A program made the translations under genes and the position numbers. A model generated the notes under the pieces. It saw only the letters and a program-made list of their open reading frames with translations, did not search any database and had not been told where the DNA came from. A DNA stretch of 51,180 nucleotides, taken from the NCBI GenBank assembly GCA_035249905.1, contig DATFFT010000063.1, positions 1 through 51,180 on the forward strand. The letters are read 5' to 3'. Below are positions 23,891 through 32,547 of this stretch, piece by piece (position 1 is the stretch's first letter; each line of letters opens with the position of its first letter). This stretch comes from JAOUEA01 sp035249905 (lineage in GTDB: Bacteria > Actinomycetota > UBA4738 > HRBIN12).

Positions 23891-24784
23891 TCACTCCTCC
23901 GCTGCGGCGGCGAGGGCTTCGGCCCCGCCGACGATCTCCATGATCTCGGTCGTGATCTCGTCCTGACGAGCCCGGTTCGCCTGGCGCGTGAGGACCTTCA
24001 TCAGCTCGTCCGCGTTGTCGGTCGCGGCCTTCATCGCCCGTCGCCGGGCGGCGTTCTCCGACGCCGCCGACTCGAGCAACGCCGCGTACACCTTCGTGAT
24101 GAGGTACTGCGGCAGCAGGTGGTCGAGGATCTGCTCGGGCTCCGGCTCGAACAGGTACTCCGGGGGGACCTCGTCGCTCGCCGAGCCGCTGACCTCCTCG
24201 GGGGCGATCGGCAGGAACCGCTTCGCCGTGGAACGCAGCGTGAACGCCGACCGGAAGTCGGTGTAGGCGCAGTGCAGCTCGTCGATCTCACCCGAGGCGA
24301 AGTCGTCGATCAAGCGGCGGCCGATGAGTTCGGCGGTCGAGTAGTCGGGAACCTCGGTGTGGCCCTGCCAGTCGGCGCGGATCGGCATGCCACGGAACCG
24401 GAAGTAGCCGACGCCCTTCTTGCCGCTCACGTAGAGAACCGGCTCGAGGCCGCGCCCGCGGATCGCGTCGAGCACCCCCTCTGCTTCCTTGATCACGTTC
24501 GCGGCGTATGCGCCGGCGAGGCCTCGGTCGGAGGTGCAGACCAACATGCCCGCCGCGCGCGGCTCCTCGCGCTCCTCGAGCAAGGGATGGGTGAACGAGA
24601 CGGCGTTGCGCGCGACGTCTTCCATCGCCTGGGTGAGCTGGATCGCGTAGGGACGCGACGCCTCCACGCGTTGCTGGGCCCGCACGATGCGCGACGACGC
24701 GATGAGCTCCATCGCCCGGGTGATCTTCTTCGTCGACTGGACCGAGCGGATCCGCCGGCGGACGACGCGGAGCTGGGCGCCCAT
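23891..24784 (-). CDS. atpG: F1Fo ATP synthase subunit gamma
   Basis: Gamma is the central rotating shaft. The 297-residue protein has the N-terminal RRRIRSVQSTKKITRAMELI helix and the C-terminal helix with RQARQDEITTEIMEIVGGAEAL-type sequence. A loop of about 15 residues rich in Glu and Pro (near residues 205-225) is an insertion relative to E. coli. Its ATG follows the atpA stop directly (TAGATG). Confidence 0.96.
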   Translation of the reverse strand: MGAQLRVVRRRIRSVQSTKKITRAMELIASSRIVRAQQRVEASRPYAIQLTQAMEDVARNAVSFTHPLLEEREEPRAAGMLVCTSDRGLAGAYAANVIKEAEGVLDAIRGRGLEPVLYVSGKKGVGYFRFRGMPIRADWQGHTEVPDYSTAELIGRRLIDDFASGEIDELHCAYTDFRSAFTLRSTAKRFLPIAPEEVSGSASDEVPPEYLFEPEPEQILDHLLPQYLITKVYAALLESAASENAARRRAMKAATDNADELMKVLTRQANRARQDEITTEIMEIVGGAEALAAAAEE

Positions 24785-26452
24785 CTACGCGGGCGGCGCC
24801 TCGTCGGCGTCCATCGCTTCGTCGTCGTCGACGGATGACATGCGGTCCCACCCGACATCGGGCTTGACCTCGTCGGGCGGCGTGGTCTCCCCGAGGGCCG
24901 CCTCGGAGCCGGCGCCGGCAGCGGTCGGCGAGAAGCTCTCCTTGAACGCCTCGAGGGCGCCCTTCAGCTGGGTCTCGGCCTCCTCGGGCAGGTCGCCCGA
25001 GTCGCGGATCGTCGAGAACACCTCGGGGCTCCGCGTTTCGAGGTAGGTCGCGAACTCCTCGATGAACCGCTTCGCGTCGTCCACCGGGTAGTCGTCGAGG
25101 TAACCGCCGGTCACGGCATAGATCGCCACCACCTGCCGTTCGACGGGCTGCGGCTCGTACTGCGGCTGTTTGAGCACCTCGACGACGCGCGCCCCGCGGG
25201 CGAGCTGCTGCTGCGAGGCCTTGTCGAGCTCGGAGCCGAACTGCGCGAACGCCTCGAGCGCACGGAACTGGGCGAGGTCGAGTCGGAGCCGCCCCGCGAC
25301 CTTCTTCATCGCCTTGATCTGCGCGGCGCCCCCGACGCGGGAGACCGAAACGCCGACGTTGATGGCCGGCCGCACGCCCGAGAAGAAGAGCTCGGACTCG
25401 AGGAACAGCTGTCCGTCGGTGATCGAGATGACGTTGGTGGGGATGTACGCGGAGATGTCGCCGCCCTTGGTCTCGATGATCGGCAAGGCGGTCATCGAGC
25501 CCCCGCCGAGCTCGTCGGAGAGCTTCGCTGCCCGCTCCAGCAGCCGAGAGTGGAGGTAGAAGACGTCGCCCGGGTACGCCTCGCGGCCGGGCGGGCGACG
25601 GAGCAGGAGCGAGATCTCACGGTACGCGACGGCCTGCTTCGACAGGTCGTCGAAGACGATCAGCACGGCGTCGCCGTTGTACATCCAGTGGGCTCCGATC
25701 GCGGCACCCGAGTAGGGCGCCACGTACTGGAACGGAGCGGGGTCCGATGCCGCGGCGTTGACCACGGTCGTGTATTCGAGGGCACCCTGCTCACGAAGGG
25801 TCTCGACCACCTCGGCAACGGTCGAGGCCTTCTGGCCGATCGCGACGTAGATGCACTTCACCGCCTGGTCGGTTCCCCAGTACTGCTTCTGGGCGATGAT
25901 CGTGTCGAGCGCGACCGCGGTCTTGCCGGTCTGCCGGTCACCGATGATCAGCTGGCGCTGTCCGCGGCCGATCGCCGTCATCGCGTCGATCGCTGCGATG
26001 CCCGTGTAGAGCGGCTCCTTCACGGGCTGGCGCGACACCACGTTGGGCGCCTGCACTTCGAGGTTCCGGGTCTCCTCCGATTGGATCGGCCCACGATCGT
26101 CGATGGGACGCCCGAGGCCGTCGACCACCCGCCCGAGGAACGCGTCGCCGACCTGGACGGAGAGGATGCGACCGGTCTGCGTGACGGGATCGCCTTCCTC
26201 GATGTCGGCGGAGTCGCCGAAGATGATGCAGCCGATCTCCGACTCGTCGAGGTTGAACGCCATGCCGAGCAGGCCGCCGGGGAACTCGAGCAGCTCGTTG
26301 GCCATGGTCCTCGGGAGCCCGGCGACGCGCGCGATGCCCTCGCCGACCGAGATCACCCGCCCGACCTCCTCACGGTCGACGCTCGGCTGCCAGCTCTCGA
26401 CGTTCCTGCGAAGTGCCTCGGCGATGCTCGCCGAGTCGATGTTCAATGCCAT
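24785..26452 (-). CDS. atpA: F1Fo ATP synthase subunit alpha
   Basis: Alpha forms the non-catalytic nucleotide sites of F1. The 555-residue protein has Walker A GDRQTGKTAV, the arginine-finger region (ISVSR equivalent VSVSRVGGAAQ) and an acidic C-terminal extension of about 45 residues beyond the E. coli end, as seen in other actinobacteria. It begins four bases after the atpH stop and ends in TAG directly before the atpG ATG. Confidence 0.97.
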   Translation of the reverse strand: MALNIDSASIAEALRRNVESWQPSVDREEVGRVISVGEGIARVAGLPRTMANELLEFPGGLLGMAFNLDESEIGCIIFGDSADIEEGDPVTQTGRILSVQVGDAFLGRVVDGLGRPIDDRGPIQSEETRNLEVQAPNVVSRQPVKEPLYTGIAAIDAMTAIGRGQRQLIIGDRQTGKTAVALDTIIAQKQYWGTDQAVKCIYVAIGQKASTVAEVVETLREQGALEYTTVVNAAASDPAPFQYVAPYSGAAIGAHWMYNGDAVLIVFDDLSKQAVAYREISLLLRRPPGREAYPGDVFYLHSRLLERAAKLSDELGGGSMTALPIIETKGGDISAYIPTNVISITDGQLFLESELFFSGVRPAINVGVSVSRVGGAAQIKAMKKVAGRLRLDLAQFRALEAFAQFGSELDKASQQQLARGARVVEVLKQPQYEPQPVERQVVAIYAVTGGYLDDYPVDDAKRFIEEFATYLETRSPEVFSTIRDSGDLPEEAETQLKGALEAFKESFSPTAAGAGSEAALGETTPPDEVKPDVGWDRMSSVDDDEAMDADEAPPA

Positions 26453-26456
26453 GTCG

Positions 26457-26996
26457 TCACACGCTCCCTAACCGCTGTCTGGCGTCCTCGAGCCGGCTCG
26501 CCACGCTTCCGTCGAAGACCTCGTCGCCCACGCGGGCGACCACGCCGCCGACGACGCTCGGGTCCACGACGACCTTGACGTCGACGGTGCGCCCCGTCGC
26601 CGCCGACAGCGCCGCGGCGAGCCGGTCGCGTTGCTCGTCGCTGAGCGCCACGGCCGCTCGGACCTCGGCGAGCGCGTGGTCACGCTCCCCCGCCGCGAGC
26701 TCGGCCAGGCGCTCCACGATCCTGGGGATCTCGCGGGCGCGGCCGGCGTCGACCACGAACCCGAGCAGCGAGACGGTGAGCGGATGGGCGCGGTCGCCGA
26801 GGACGTCGTCGATCACGCCCTTCTTGTTCTCGGCCGGCAACGCGGCGTCGGTCAGCGCCTCGCGCAGCGGCGTGTTCTGCTCGACGCTCTTAGCGAACGC
26901 GAACAGCTCGTCCTCGACCGCCGGCAGGGCGCCCTCCGCACGGGCGACCGTGAACAGCGCCTCGGCGTAGCCGTCGATCAGGTCGTCGTGGGCCAT
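26457..26996 (-). CDS. atpH: F1Fo ATP synthase subunit delta
   Basis: Delta joins the peripheral stalk to F1. The 179-residue protein starts MAHDDLIDGYAEALF with the N-terminal helical bundle and ends with the family pattern VVDPSVVGGVVARVGDEVFDGSV. Here it is a separate protein of normal length; in mycobacteria delta is fused to a b-type subunit. ATG 26996 is preceded by GGGAG; the frame is open far upstream but overlaps atpF. Confidence 0.95.
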   Translation of the reverse strand: MAHDDLIDGYAEALFTVARAEGALPAVEDELFAFAKSVEQNTPLREALTDAALPAENKKGVIDDVLGDRAHPLTVSLLGFVVDAGRAREIPRIVERLAELAAGERDHALAEVRAAVALSDEQRDRLAAALSAATGRTVDVKVVVDPSVVGGVVARVGDEVFDGSVASRLEDARQRLGSV

Positions 26997-27007
26997 ATCT
27001 CCCGAGC

Positions 27008-27574
27008 TCAGTTCTGTCTGCGGCCGTCGGCGACCTGGTCGATGTACTCGTCGATCAGGCGCTCGTGGGCGCCGGTGTCGAGCGACTGGCCGACCACGCG
27101 CCCGGCGAGCTCGACCGCGATCTCGCCGACCTGCCCACGCAGCTCCTGGAACACGCGATCGCGTTCCGCCCGGATCTCCTCCTGTGCGCGGGCCACGCTC
27201 GCCTGTGCCTCCTGCTCGGCCTTCGTCTGCAGGTCGACGCGGACCTGGTCGGCGGTGCGCCGGGCCTCTTCGATGATGCGGTCGGCCTCCTCGCGGGCGC
27301 CCGCGAGCTGCGTGCGGTAGTCGGCGAGGAGCTGATCGGCCTCCGCTCTCGTGGCCTCGGCCTTCTCGAGGTCGCCTTGGATCTTCTCCCGGCGTTCGTC
27401 GAGCAGGGCGCCGACCCGCGGGAAGACCCACTTCCACATGAAGTAGAAGAGGATGCCGAAGGCGAGCGCGCCGACGAGCAGCTCCTCCCAGTGGGGGTAG
27501 AGGTCGGAGGCCTCGTTGACCTCCTCGACGTGCTCCTCTGCCTGGGCGAGGAGGGTGAGGATCGTTGCCAGCAT
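27008..27574 (-). CDS. atpF: F1Fo ATP synthase subunit b
   Basis: Subunit b is the peripheral stalk. The 188-residue protein has one membrane helix near residues 32-52 (LVGALAFGILFYFMWKWV) followed by a long charged coiled coil rich in Glu, Arg and Ala. It starts with a short hydrophobic stretch. GAGGAGG lies upstream of the ATG. Confidence 0.95.
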   Translation of the reverse strand: MLATILTLLAQAEEHVEEVNEASDLYPHWEELLVGALAFGILFYFMWKWVFPRVGALLDERREKIQGDLEKAEATRAEADQLLADYRTQLAGAREEADRIIEEARRTADQVRVDLQTKAEQEAQASVARAQEEIRAERDRVFQELRGQVGEIAVELAGRVVGQSLDTGAHERLIDEYIDQVADGRRQN

Positions 27575-27592
27575 GCCCGCTTCCTCCTCGGC

Positions 27593-27838
27593 CTAGATGA
27601 TGAACGAGAAGGCGATGCCGAACAGCGCGAGCGCCTCGATCAGTCCGATTCCGATGAACATCGTGGCTCTGACCTGTCCGGCGTACTCCGGCTGGCGGGC
27701 CATGGCCTCGACGGACTTGCCGATCAGGACGCCGAGCCCGATGCCCGGGCCGATCGCAGCGAGGCCGATCACGAGACCGCGCCCGATGGTCTCGAGACCT
27801 CCCAGGTCCCCGCTGATCTGCGCCAACAGTGCCAACAT
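27593..27838 (-). CDS. atpE: F1Fo ATP synthase subunit c
   Basis: Subunit c forms the proton-conducting rotor ring. The 81-residue protein has two membrane helices joined by the polar loop ARQPE and the proton-carrying Glu68 in the second helix (IGLIEALALFG). The first helix contains the glycine-rich IGPGIGLGVLIG. None of the extra polar ligands of sodium-dependent rings is evident, so proton coupling is expected. AAGGAGG precedes the ATG. Confidence 0.96.
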   Translation of the reverse strand: MLALLAQISGDLGGLETIGRGLVIGLAAIGPGIGLGVLIGKSVEAMARQPEYAGQVRATMFIGIGLIEALALFGIAFSFII

Positions 27839-27851
27839 GCTGCCTCCTTCG

Positions 27852-28649
27852 CTAATGCTCCTCGGCCATCGCGCCGCCGATGTAGGAAGCGGTGAGGATG
27901 GCGAAGATGAACGCTTGCAGTCCGGATACGAAGATCTCGAAGCCCACCAGCGCGATCGCGATGGCGAACGAGAACGGGGCGAAGATCGCCGTGATGCCCC
28001 CCTGGAGCATGGCGATCGTGCCGAGGAAGAACACCGCGAGCAGGAAGTGCCCGGCCATGAAGTTGGCCCAGAGTCGCACCGACAGGGTGATCGGCCGGAT
28101 CACGATCTGGGTGAGGAACTCGATCGGCACCAACAGCACGTACAGGGGCGCCGGAGCCCCCGGCGGAACCATCACGTGCTTCAGGTACCCGAAGAACCCG
28201 TGCTTCCTCACGCCGACCGCGTTGTAGGTGACCCAGGCCACGATCGCCATCACGAGCGGGAACGCGATGCGGCTGTTCGAGGAGAAGTTGATGCCCGGCG
28301 CGACCTCCAGGATGTTCCAGAAGAAGATCGCGAAGAAGAACGTGGCGAGCAACGGCATGAACCGGTCGCTGTCGTGCCCGAGCATGGGCATCGCGATGTT
28401 CTCGCGCACGAACTGGATGCCCATCTCGGCCAGGCTCTGCATCCGGCCCGGCACCACCGAGGGCTTGCGGAGGCCGAAGTAGAAGAACGCGATGAACAGG
28501 ATGAACCCGAGGAGCACGAGGAAGTTGATGAAGTTCAGGCAGAACGTCAGGCCGCCGACGTTCAGCGACGGTCCCCAGCAGTCCCAGACGAAGTCCTTGG
28601 TCGACGGCGGATGGAACTGGGCCAGCACCCCCGCGATCGCGGCGGTCAT
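27852..28649 (-). CDS. atpB: F1Fo ATP synthase subunit a
   Basis: Subunit a forms the proton half-channels against the c ring. The 265-residue protein has five or six membrane helices, the essential arginine in ITLSVRLWANFMAGH, and the C-terminal FVSGLQAFIFAILTASYI helix. ATG 28649 overlaps the atpI stop by four bases; the open frame upstream of it belongs to that gene. Confidence 0.96.
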   Translation of the reverse strand: MTAAIAGVLAQFHPPSTKDFVWDCWGPSLNVGGLTFCLNFINFLVLLGFILFIAFFYFGLRKPSVVPGRMQSLAEMGIQFVRENIAMPMLGHDSDRFMPLLATFFFAIFFWNILEVAPGINFSSNSRIAFPLVMAIVAWVTYNAVGVRKHGFFGYLKHVMVPPGAPAPLYVLLVPIEFLTQIVIRPITLSVRLWANFMAGHFLLAVFFLGTIAMLQGGITAIFAPFSFAIAIALVGFEIFVSGLQAFIFAILTASYIGGAMAEEH

Positions 28650-29077
28650 CGATGCATCCCGTGAGCACCTGCGTCGGGGAAGGACCACAGGTCGGCCTGC
28701 ATCCTGCCGGACAGGATCTTCATCTCGGCTCCGAGGAGCAGGATCGTCGAGGGCACGACGGCGGCGATGAAGGCGACGACCGAGAACCAGTCCGTGGTGT
28801 TGAGCAACGCGATGATGGCGAGGACGACGCCGAGGCGGATCACGAAGCCGCTGAGGCCCACCGCGTAGAGCAGCACGGGTGAGATGCTCGCGGCCCAGGC
28901 GGTCGACAGCCCGTGGGCCACGAAGTTCAGCGAGACCACTGCGATGCCGATGACCGCCGACCAACCGGCCTCGACGCCGGCGACGAGCGCTCCGATCGCG
29001 AAGGCCAGGCCCGCCGCGGGAAGGGCGAACGGCGCGATGCGCCGGATCAGTTCCCGTTCCGGCTCAGCCGTCGCCAC
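28646..29077 (-). CDS. atpI: ATP synthase I-like membrane protein
   Basis: The 143-residue protein has four membrane helices and sits directly before atpB, as AtpI does in most operons, where it assists c-ring assembly. Sequence similarity within this family is low, so the call rests on topology and place. GTG 29077 is preceded by GGGGAG and overlaps the end of the AtpZ-like gene by 14 bases. Confidence 0.8.
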   Translation of the reverse strand: MATAEPERELIRRIAPFALPAAGLAFAIGALVAGVEAGWSAVIGIAVVSLNFVAHGLSTAWAASISPVLLYAVGLSGFVIRLGVVLAIIALLNTTDWFSVVAFIAAVVPSTILLLGAEMKILSGRMQADLWSFPDAGAHGMHR

Positions 29078-29291
29078 CCTCTCCCCTTCCGTACCGGAGC
29101 CACACCAGATAGATCGCGCCGACCGCACCCAGGACCGCGCCGATCGCGAACAGGACCCCGTCGGTGCCGATCAGCCGGTCGGCGAGGTATCCGAGACCAC
29201 CCCACGCGGCGATGCCCCCGACCATCGTCGACGTGATCGCCCACCCCGTGCCCATGCCGATCCACGCGTCGTTCGGCTGTTGGCGGGTCAT
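29064..29291 (-). CDS. atpZ: AtpZ-like small membrane protein
   Basis: The 75-residue protein has two membrane helices with GWAITSTMVGGIAAWGGLGYLADRLIG, the pattern of AtpZ/AtpI-like proteins with a glycine-rich first helix. AtpZ with AtpI can form a channel for Mg or Ca in some bacteria. It is the first gene of the ATP synthase operon. Its ATG lies nine bases after the -10 box, so its message has almost no leader. Confidence 0.8.
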   Translation of the reverse strand: MTRQQPNDAWIGMGTGWAITSTMVGGIAAWGGLGYLADRLIGTDGVLFAIGAVLGAVGAIYLVWLRYGRGEGGDG

Positions 29292-29300
29292 GGGCGCCAC

Positions 29301-29330
29301 AGTATATGCGGTGGTCTTCTCGGGCGTCAA
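29301..29330 (-). promoter_or_regulatory. ATP synthase operon promoter
   Basis: On the minus strand TTGACG (29325-29330) and TATACT (29301-29306) are separated by 18 bases, a near-consensus housekeeping promoter. The transcript would start two or three bases before the first ATG. Confidence 0.8.
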
Positions 29331-29366
29331 AGCAGCATCTGCGCTGGTCAGAGGGCATTTCGGGCC

Positions 29367-29392
29367 GACTTCGTGAAAGTTTTCACGAAGTC
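29367..29392. terminator. Perfect 26-base palindromic hairpin after potC
   Basis: Two 12-base arms (GACTTCGTGAAA and its complement) flank a two-base centre, six bases past the potC stop and about 37 bases before the ATP synthase -35 box. As RNA it would form a hairpin that separates the two operons, but no U-tract follows, so it could equally be a protein-binding site. Confidence 0.45.
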
Positions 29393-29398
29393 GAGACC

Positions 29399-30298
29399 TC
29401 AGGCTGCCGACGCTCCCCGCAGGGTCGCGCTCGCGGATGCGGCCGCCGCCTCGGCTCGACGATTGGCGCGGAAGCTCGCCACGAGGTTCAGACCCGCGGT
29501 GAGGAGCCCGGCGGAGAACAGGATCGTGCCCCACACGTTGACCTGGGGGGGCACGCCGATCCGCGTCGCGCCGTAGACCCAGGTCGGGAACGTGTTGACG
29601 GCCCCGCCGACGAAGTTCGTGATCACGAAGTCGTCGAGCGAGAGCACGAAGGCCAGCAGGAAACCTGCCACGATCCCCGGCAGGATCAACGGCAGCGTGA
29701 CCTTCGTGAACGCCTGGAACGGCGTCGCGAACAGGTCCTGAGCGGCGTTCTCCAGCGACCGGTCGAGACCTTGCACGCGCGCTCGGACGGTGATCGCCAC
29801 GAACGCGATCGCGAAGCCGATGTGGCTGAACAGGATCGTTCCGTAGCCGATCGGTGTCTTCCCGAGCACGAACATCGACAGCAGCGAAGATGCCAGCACG
29901 ATCTCGGGGATCGCGATCGCGAGGAAGATCACGAAGTTCGTCGCGCCACGCCCACTGAAGCGGTAGCGCCCCAGCACGAGCCCGATCAACGTGCCGAGCA
30001 CGGTGGCGACGATCGCCGCCGGGATCGCCACGAGGATCGAGGTCTTCACCGACTCGTTCAGGGCCGGGACCGCCAGCATCTCGCGCCACCAGTTCATCGT
30101 GCAGCACGTGAAGTCGGCGATCTGTCGCTGACCAGCGATGTCGTTGAACGAGAACACGATCATGATGAAGACCGGGCTCGCGAGGTAGACGATCATCGCG
30201 ATCGTGAAGACCGGCAGGATGTAGCTGGTCCACCGCTTCCGCTTCGTTCGCAGAGGCGGTGCTTCGGTCGTCACGCGGTCGAGGGCGGTCGCGCTCAT
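29399..30298 (-). CDS. potC: Spermidine/putrescine-type ABC transporter permease
   Basis: PotC is the second membrane permease of polyamine importers. The 299-residue protein has six membrane helices after a basic N-terminus and the EAA loop in the form ENAAQDLFATPFQAFTKVTLPLILPG, which couples to the ATPase. ATG 30298 overlaps the potB stop by four bases. It is the last gene of the operon and is followed by a long palindrome. Confidence 0.9.
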   Translation of the reverse strand: MSATALDRVTTEAPPLRTKRKRWTSYILPVFTIAMIVYLASPVFIMIVFSFNDIAGQRQIADFTCCTMNWWREMLAVPALNESVKTSILVAIPAAIVATVLGTLIGLVLGRYRFSGRGATNFVIFLAIAIPEIVLASSLLSMFVLGKTPIGYGTILFSHIGFAIAFVAITVRARVQGLDRSLENAAQDLFATPFQAFTKVTLPLILPGIVAGFLLAFVLSLDDFVITNFVGGAVNTFPTWVYGATRIGVPPQVNVWGTILFSAGLLTAGLNLVASFRANRRAEAAAASASATLRGASAA

Positions 30299-31254
30299 GC
30301 CGCCCCCGCGGCGAGCGCCGCGTCCTCGGTGCCCAGGGCCTTCGCGTAGGCGAGGGCGATCACGAGCATGCCGAGCATCAGGATCACCGACAGCGCAGCC
30401 GCCTCGGGGTAGTCCGCCTCGGTGAGGAACTTCGTTTGGATGACCTGGCCCACCATCGTCGTGCGGTTCGAGCCCAAGACGCCGGAGTTCACGTAGTCAC
30501 CCGTCGCCGGCACGAAGGACAACACGAGCGCGGCGAACAACCCCGGGTACGAAAGCGGCAGCACGACCTTGCGGAACGCCTCGAACCTCGACGCGTACAG
30601 ATCCTTCGCCGCCTCGACGAGGCGCTTGTCGATGCGTTCCAGCGCGACGTACAGCGGCAGGGCCGTGAACGGCAGGAAGTTGTACGTGAGGCCGGCCACG
30701 ACCGCCACGGGCGAGGCCAGCACGCGGAAGTCGTCGGGCAGCAGGCCGATGCTCTTCAACGGGCCGAACAGCACGCCGTCGTCGGCGAGGATGAAGTTCC
30801 ACTGCACGGTCCTGATCACGAACGACACGAAGAACGGCACCAGGATGAGGAAGAAGAGGGTCGACTTCCACTTGCCGGCGTAGAACGCGATCCAATACGC
30901 CATCGGGTAAGCCAGAAGGATGCCGAAGAGCGTCGCCAACCCCGCGTACACCACCGCACGGATGATGAAGATCTTCGACGACGTGAACGCGTCGACGTAG
31001 TTGTCGAACGCCCAAGTGAACGTGTAGCCGCCCGACAGCAGTCCGCCGGTCTGCAGCGACGTGTAGACCACGAGGATCAGCGGCACGATGAACGCGATCA
31101 GCAGGTAGATGCCGCCCGGCGCCAGGATGCCGTAGGCGACGCGACGCTGCCGCTTGGCCAGGAACTGGTCGGCTCGCTTCGGCGGCTCGCCAGCCGGCTG
31201 GCCGGCGACGGTCGCGGTGAGGAGCGCGAGATCCTCGGCCTTGTCCTGTGCCAC
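30295..31254 (-). CDS. potB: Spermidine/putrescine-type ABC transporter permease
   Basis: PotB is the first permease of the polyamine importer. The 319-residue protein has six membrane helices and the EAA loop EAAKDLYASRFEAFRKVVLPLSYPG. A cytoplasmic N-terminal tail of about 45 residues precedes the first helix. The GTG start follows the potD stop directly (TAAGTG). Confidence 0.9.
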   Translation of the reverse strand: MAQDKAEDLALLTATVAGQPAGEPPKRADQFLAKRQRRVAYGILAPGGIYLLIAFIVPLILVVYTSLQTGGLLSGGYTFTWAFDNYVDAFTSSKIFIIRAVVYAGLATLFGILLAYPMAYWIAFYAGKWKSTLFFLILVPFFVSFVIRTVQWNFILADDGVLFGPLKSIGLLPDDFRVLASPVAVVAGLTYNFLPFTALPLYVALERIDKRLVEAAKDLYASRFEAFRKVVLPLSYPGLFAALVLSFVPATGDYVNSGVLGSNRTTMVGQVIQTKFLTEADYPEAAALSVILMLGMLVIALAYAKALGTEDAALAAGAA

Positions 31255-32547
31255 TTACGTCTCCGAGACCGGGATGAAGATGCTGTCCCACTCCTCGCGT
31301 TCCTCGTCGGTCGTGAGGTTGCGGCCGAACGGCGTCCTCGCGAGCAGCGTATCGTCGGGCCACAGGAACTCGCTGTCGGCGGTCTCCTGCAGGTCGTTCG
31401 CGAACTCGCCCTTCTCCTCCGACGCATGGTCGGCGATGAGGTCCTGCACCGCCGGCACCGGCGACATGTACAGCACCCACTCCGTGATCATCTGGGCGAT
31501 CTCGGGCTTGTAGACCCAGTCCATCAGCTGGTACGCACCTTGTGGGTTGGCGGAGTTCGCGGGGATCAGCATGTTGTCGATCCACAGCAGCGCCCCCCCC
31601 TCGGGCACGGCGAACTCGTACGGCTGGTCCTCCCAGATCTTGTAGTAGAGGATGTCGCCCGACCACGCCATCGAAGCCGCGAGGTTCCCGGCCGTGAAGT
31701 CGTCGACATAGCCCTGGTCGTAGAACTTCCGAAGGGTTCCGGAGTCCTTGAGCATCTCGAGCCAGGCGGCGGCCTCCCGCCACTCGTCGGGCCCGGAGTC
31801 GGCGGGCGTGATCCCGAGGTTGACCATGACCAGGTCGCCCATGTCGCCGGTGATCATGCCGACGGAGTTGGTCCCCACGATGTCCGGGTTCATCAGATCG
31901 TCCATCTTTGCGATCGGAGCGCTGACCTTCTCGGTGTTCCACCCCACGCCCGTGAGCCCCGACTGCCACGCCATGGAGAACTTGTTCCCGGGATCGAAGT
32001 CGGGGTCCTTGGCCCACGCGGCCGCGTTCGCATCGAAGTTCGGCCGCAGCGACGGATCGAGCTCGGTGAGCCAGCCGTTGGCGACGAGCGCCGTGAACTC
32101 GCGACCGTTCGTGATCACGATGATGTCGCGGCCGGTGTCCTGGCCCGCCTGGAGCTGGGGCAGCAGCTCACCGAAGAACGAGGCGTTCGCCTGGATCTCG
32201 TCGTTGTAGTTGACGGTGATGCCGGTCTCGTCGGTGAACGCCTGCAGCGACGGATTGATCCGTTCCCCGGTGTCGGGATCTTTGGCCTGGTCGATGTACA
32301 GCGGCCAGTTCGCGAAGTTGATCTCGGTCCCGGGCTCGGCGTTGAAGTCCACGGTCGGTCCCTCGCCCGGTTCCGGCGCACCCGCCGGCTCGCCTCCGCA
32401 CGCGGCGAGGATCGAGGCGAAGCTCAGGGTGCCCACCGTGGCGCCGCCGTACCTGATGAGGTTGCGGCGCGAGAGCCTGCGCTGGGTCATGCCACGCGCC
32501 AGCGCACCCGCGAACGCAGGATCGGGCTGCCTGCGGTCCTCCGTCAT
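31255..32547 (-). CDS. potD: Polyamine-type ABC transporter substrate-binding lipoprotein
   Basis: The 430-residue extracellular binding protein captures the polyamine for PotBC. Its N-terminus holds both a twin-arginine signal (SRRNLIRYGG) and a lipobox (ILAAC), so it should be exported folded and lipid-anchored. The mature part has the PotD/PotF fold with INFANWPLYID near its start. Substrate is inferred from the family and operon. Its ATG overlaps the potA stop, and GGAGG lies inside the end of potA. Confidence 0.9.
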   Translation of the reverse strand: MTEDRRQPDPAFAGALARGMTQRRLSRRNLIRYGGATVGTLSFASILAACGGEPAGAPEPGEGPTVDFNAEPGTEINFANWPLYIDQAKDPDTGERINPSLQAFTDETGITVNYNDEIQANASFFGELLPQLQAGQDTGRDIIVITNGREFTALVANGWLTELDPSLRPNFDANAAAWAKDPDFDPGNKFSMAWQSGLTGVGWNTEKVSAPIAKMDDLMNPDIVGTNSVGMITGDMGDLVMVNLGITPADSGPDEWREAAAWLEMLKDSGTLRKFYDQGYVDDFTAGNLAASMAWSGDILYYKIWEDQPYEFAVPEGGALLWIDNMLIPANSANPQGAYQLMDWVYKPEIAQMITEWVLYMSPVPAVQDLIADHASEEKGEFANDLQETADSEFLWPDDTLLARTPFGRNLTTDEEREEWDSIFIPVSET

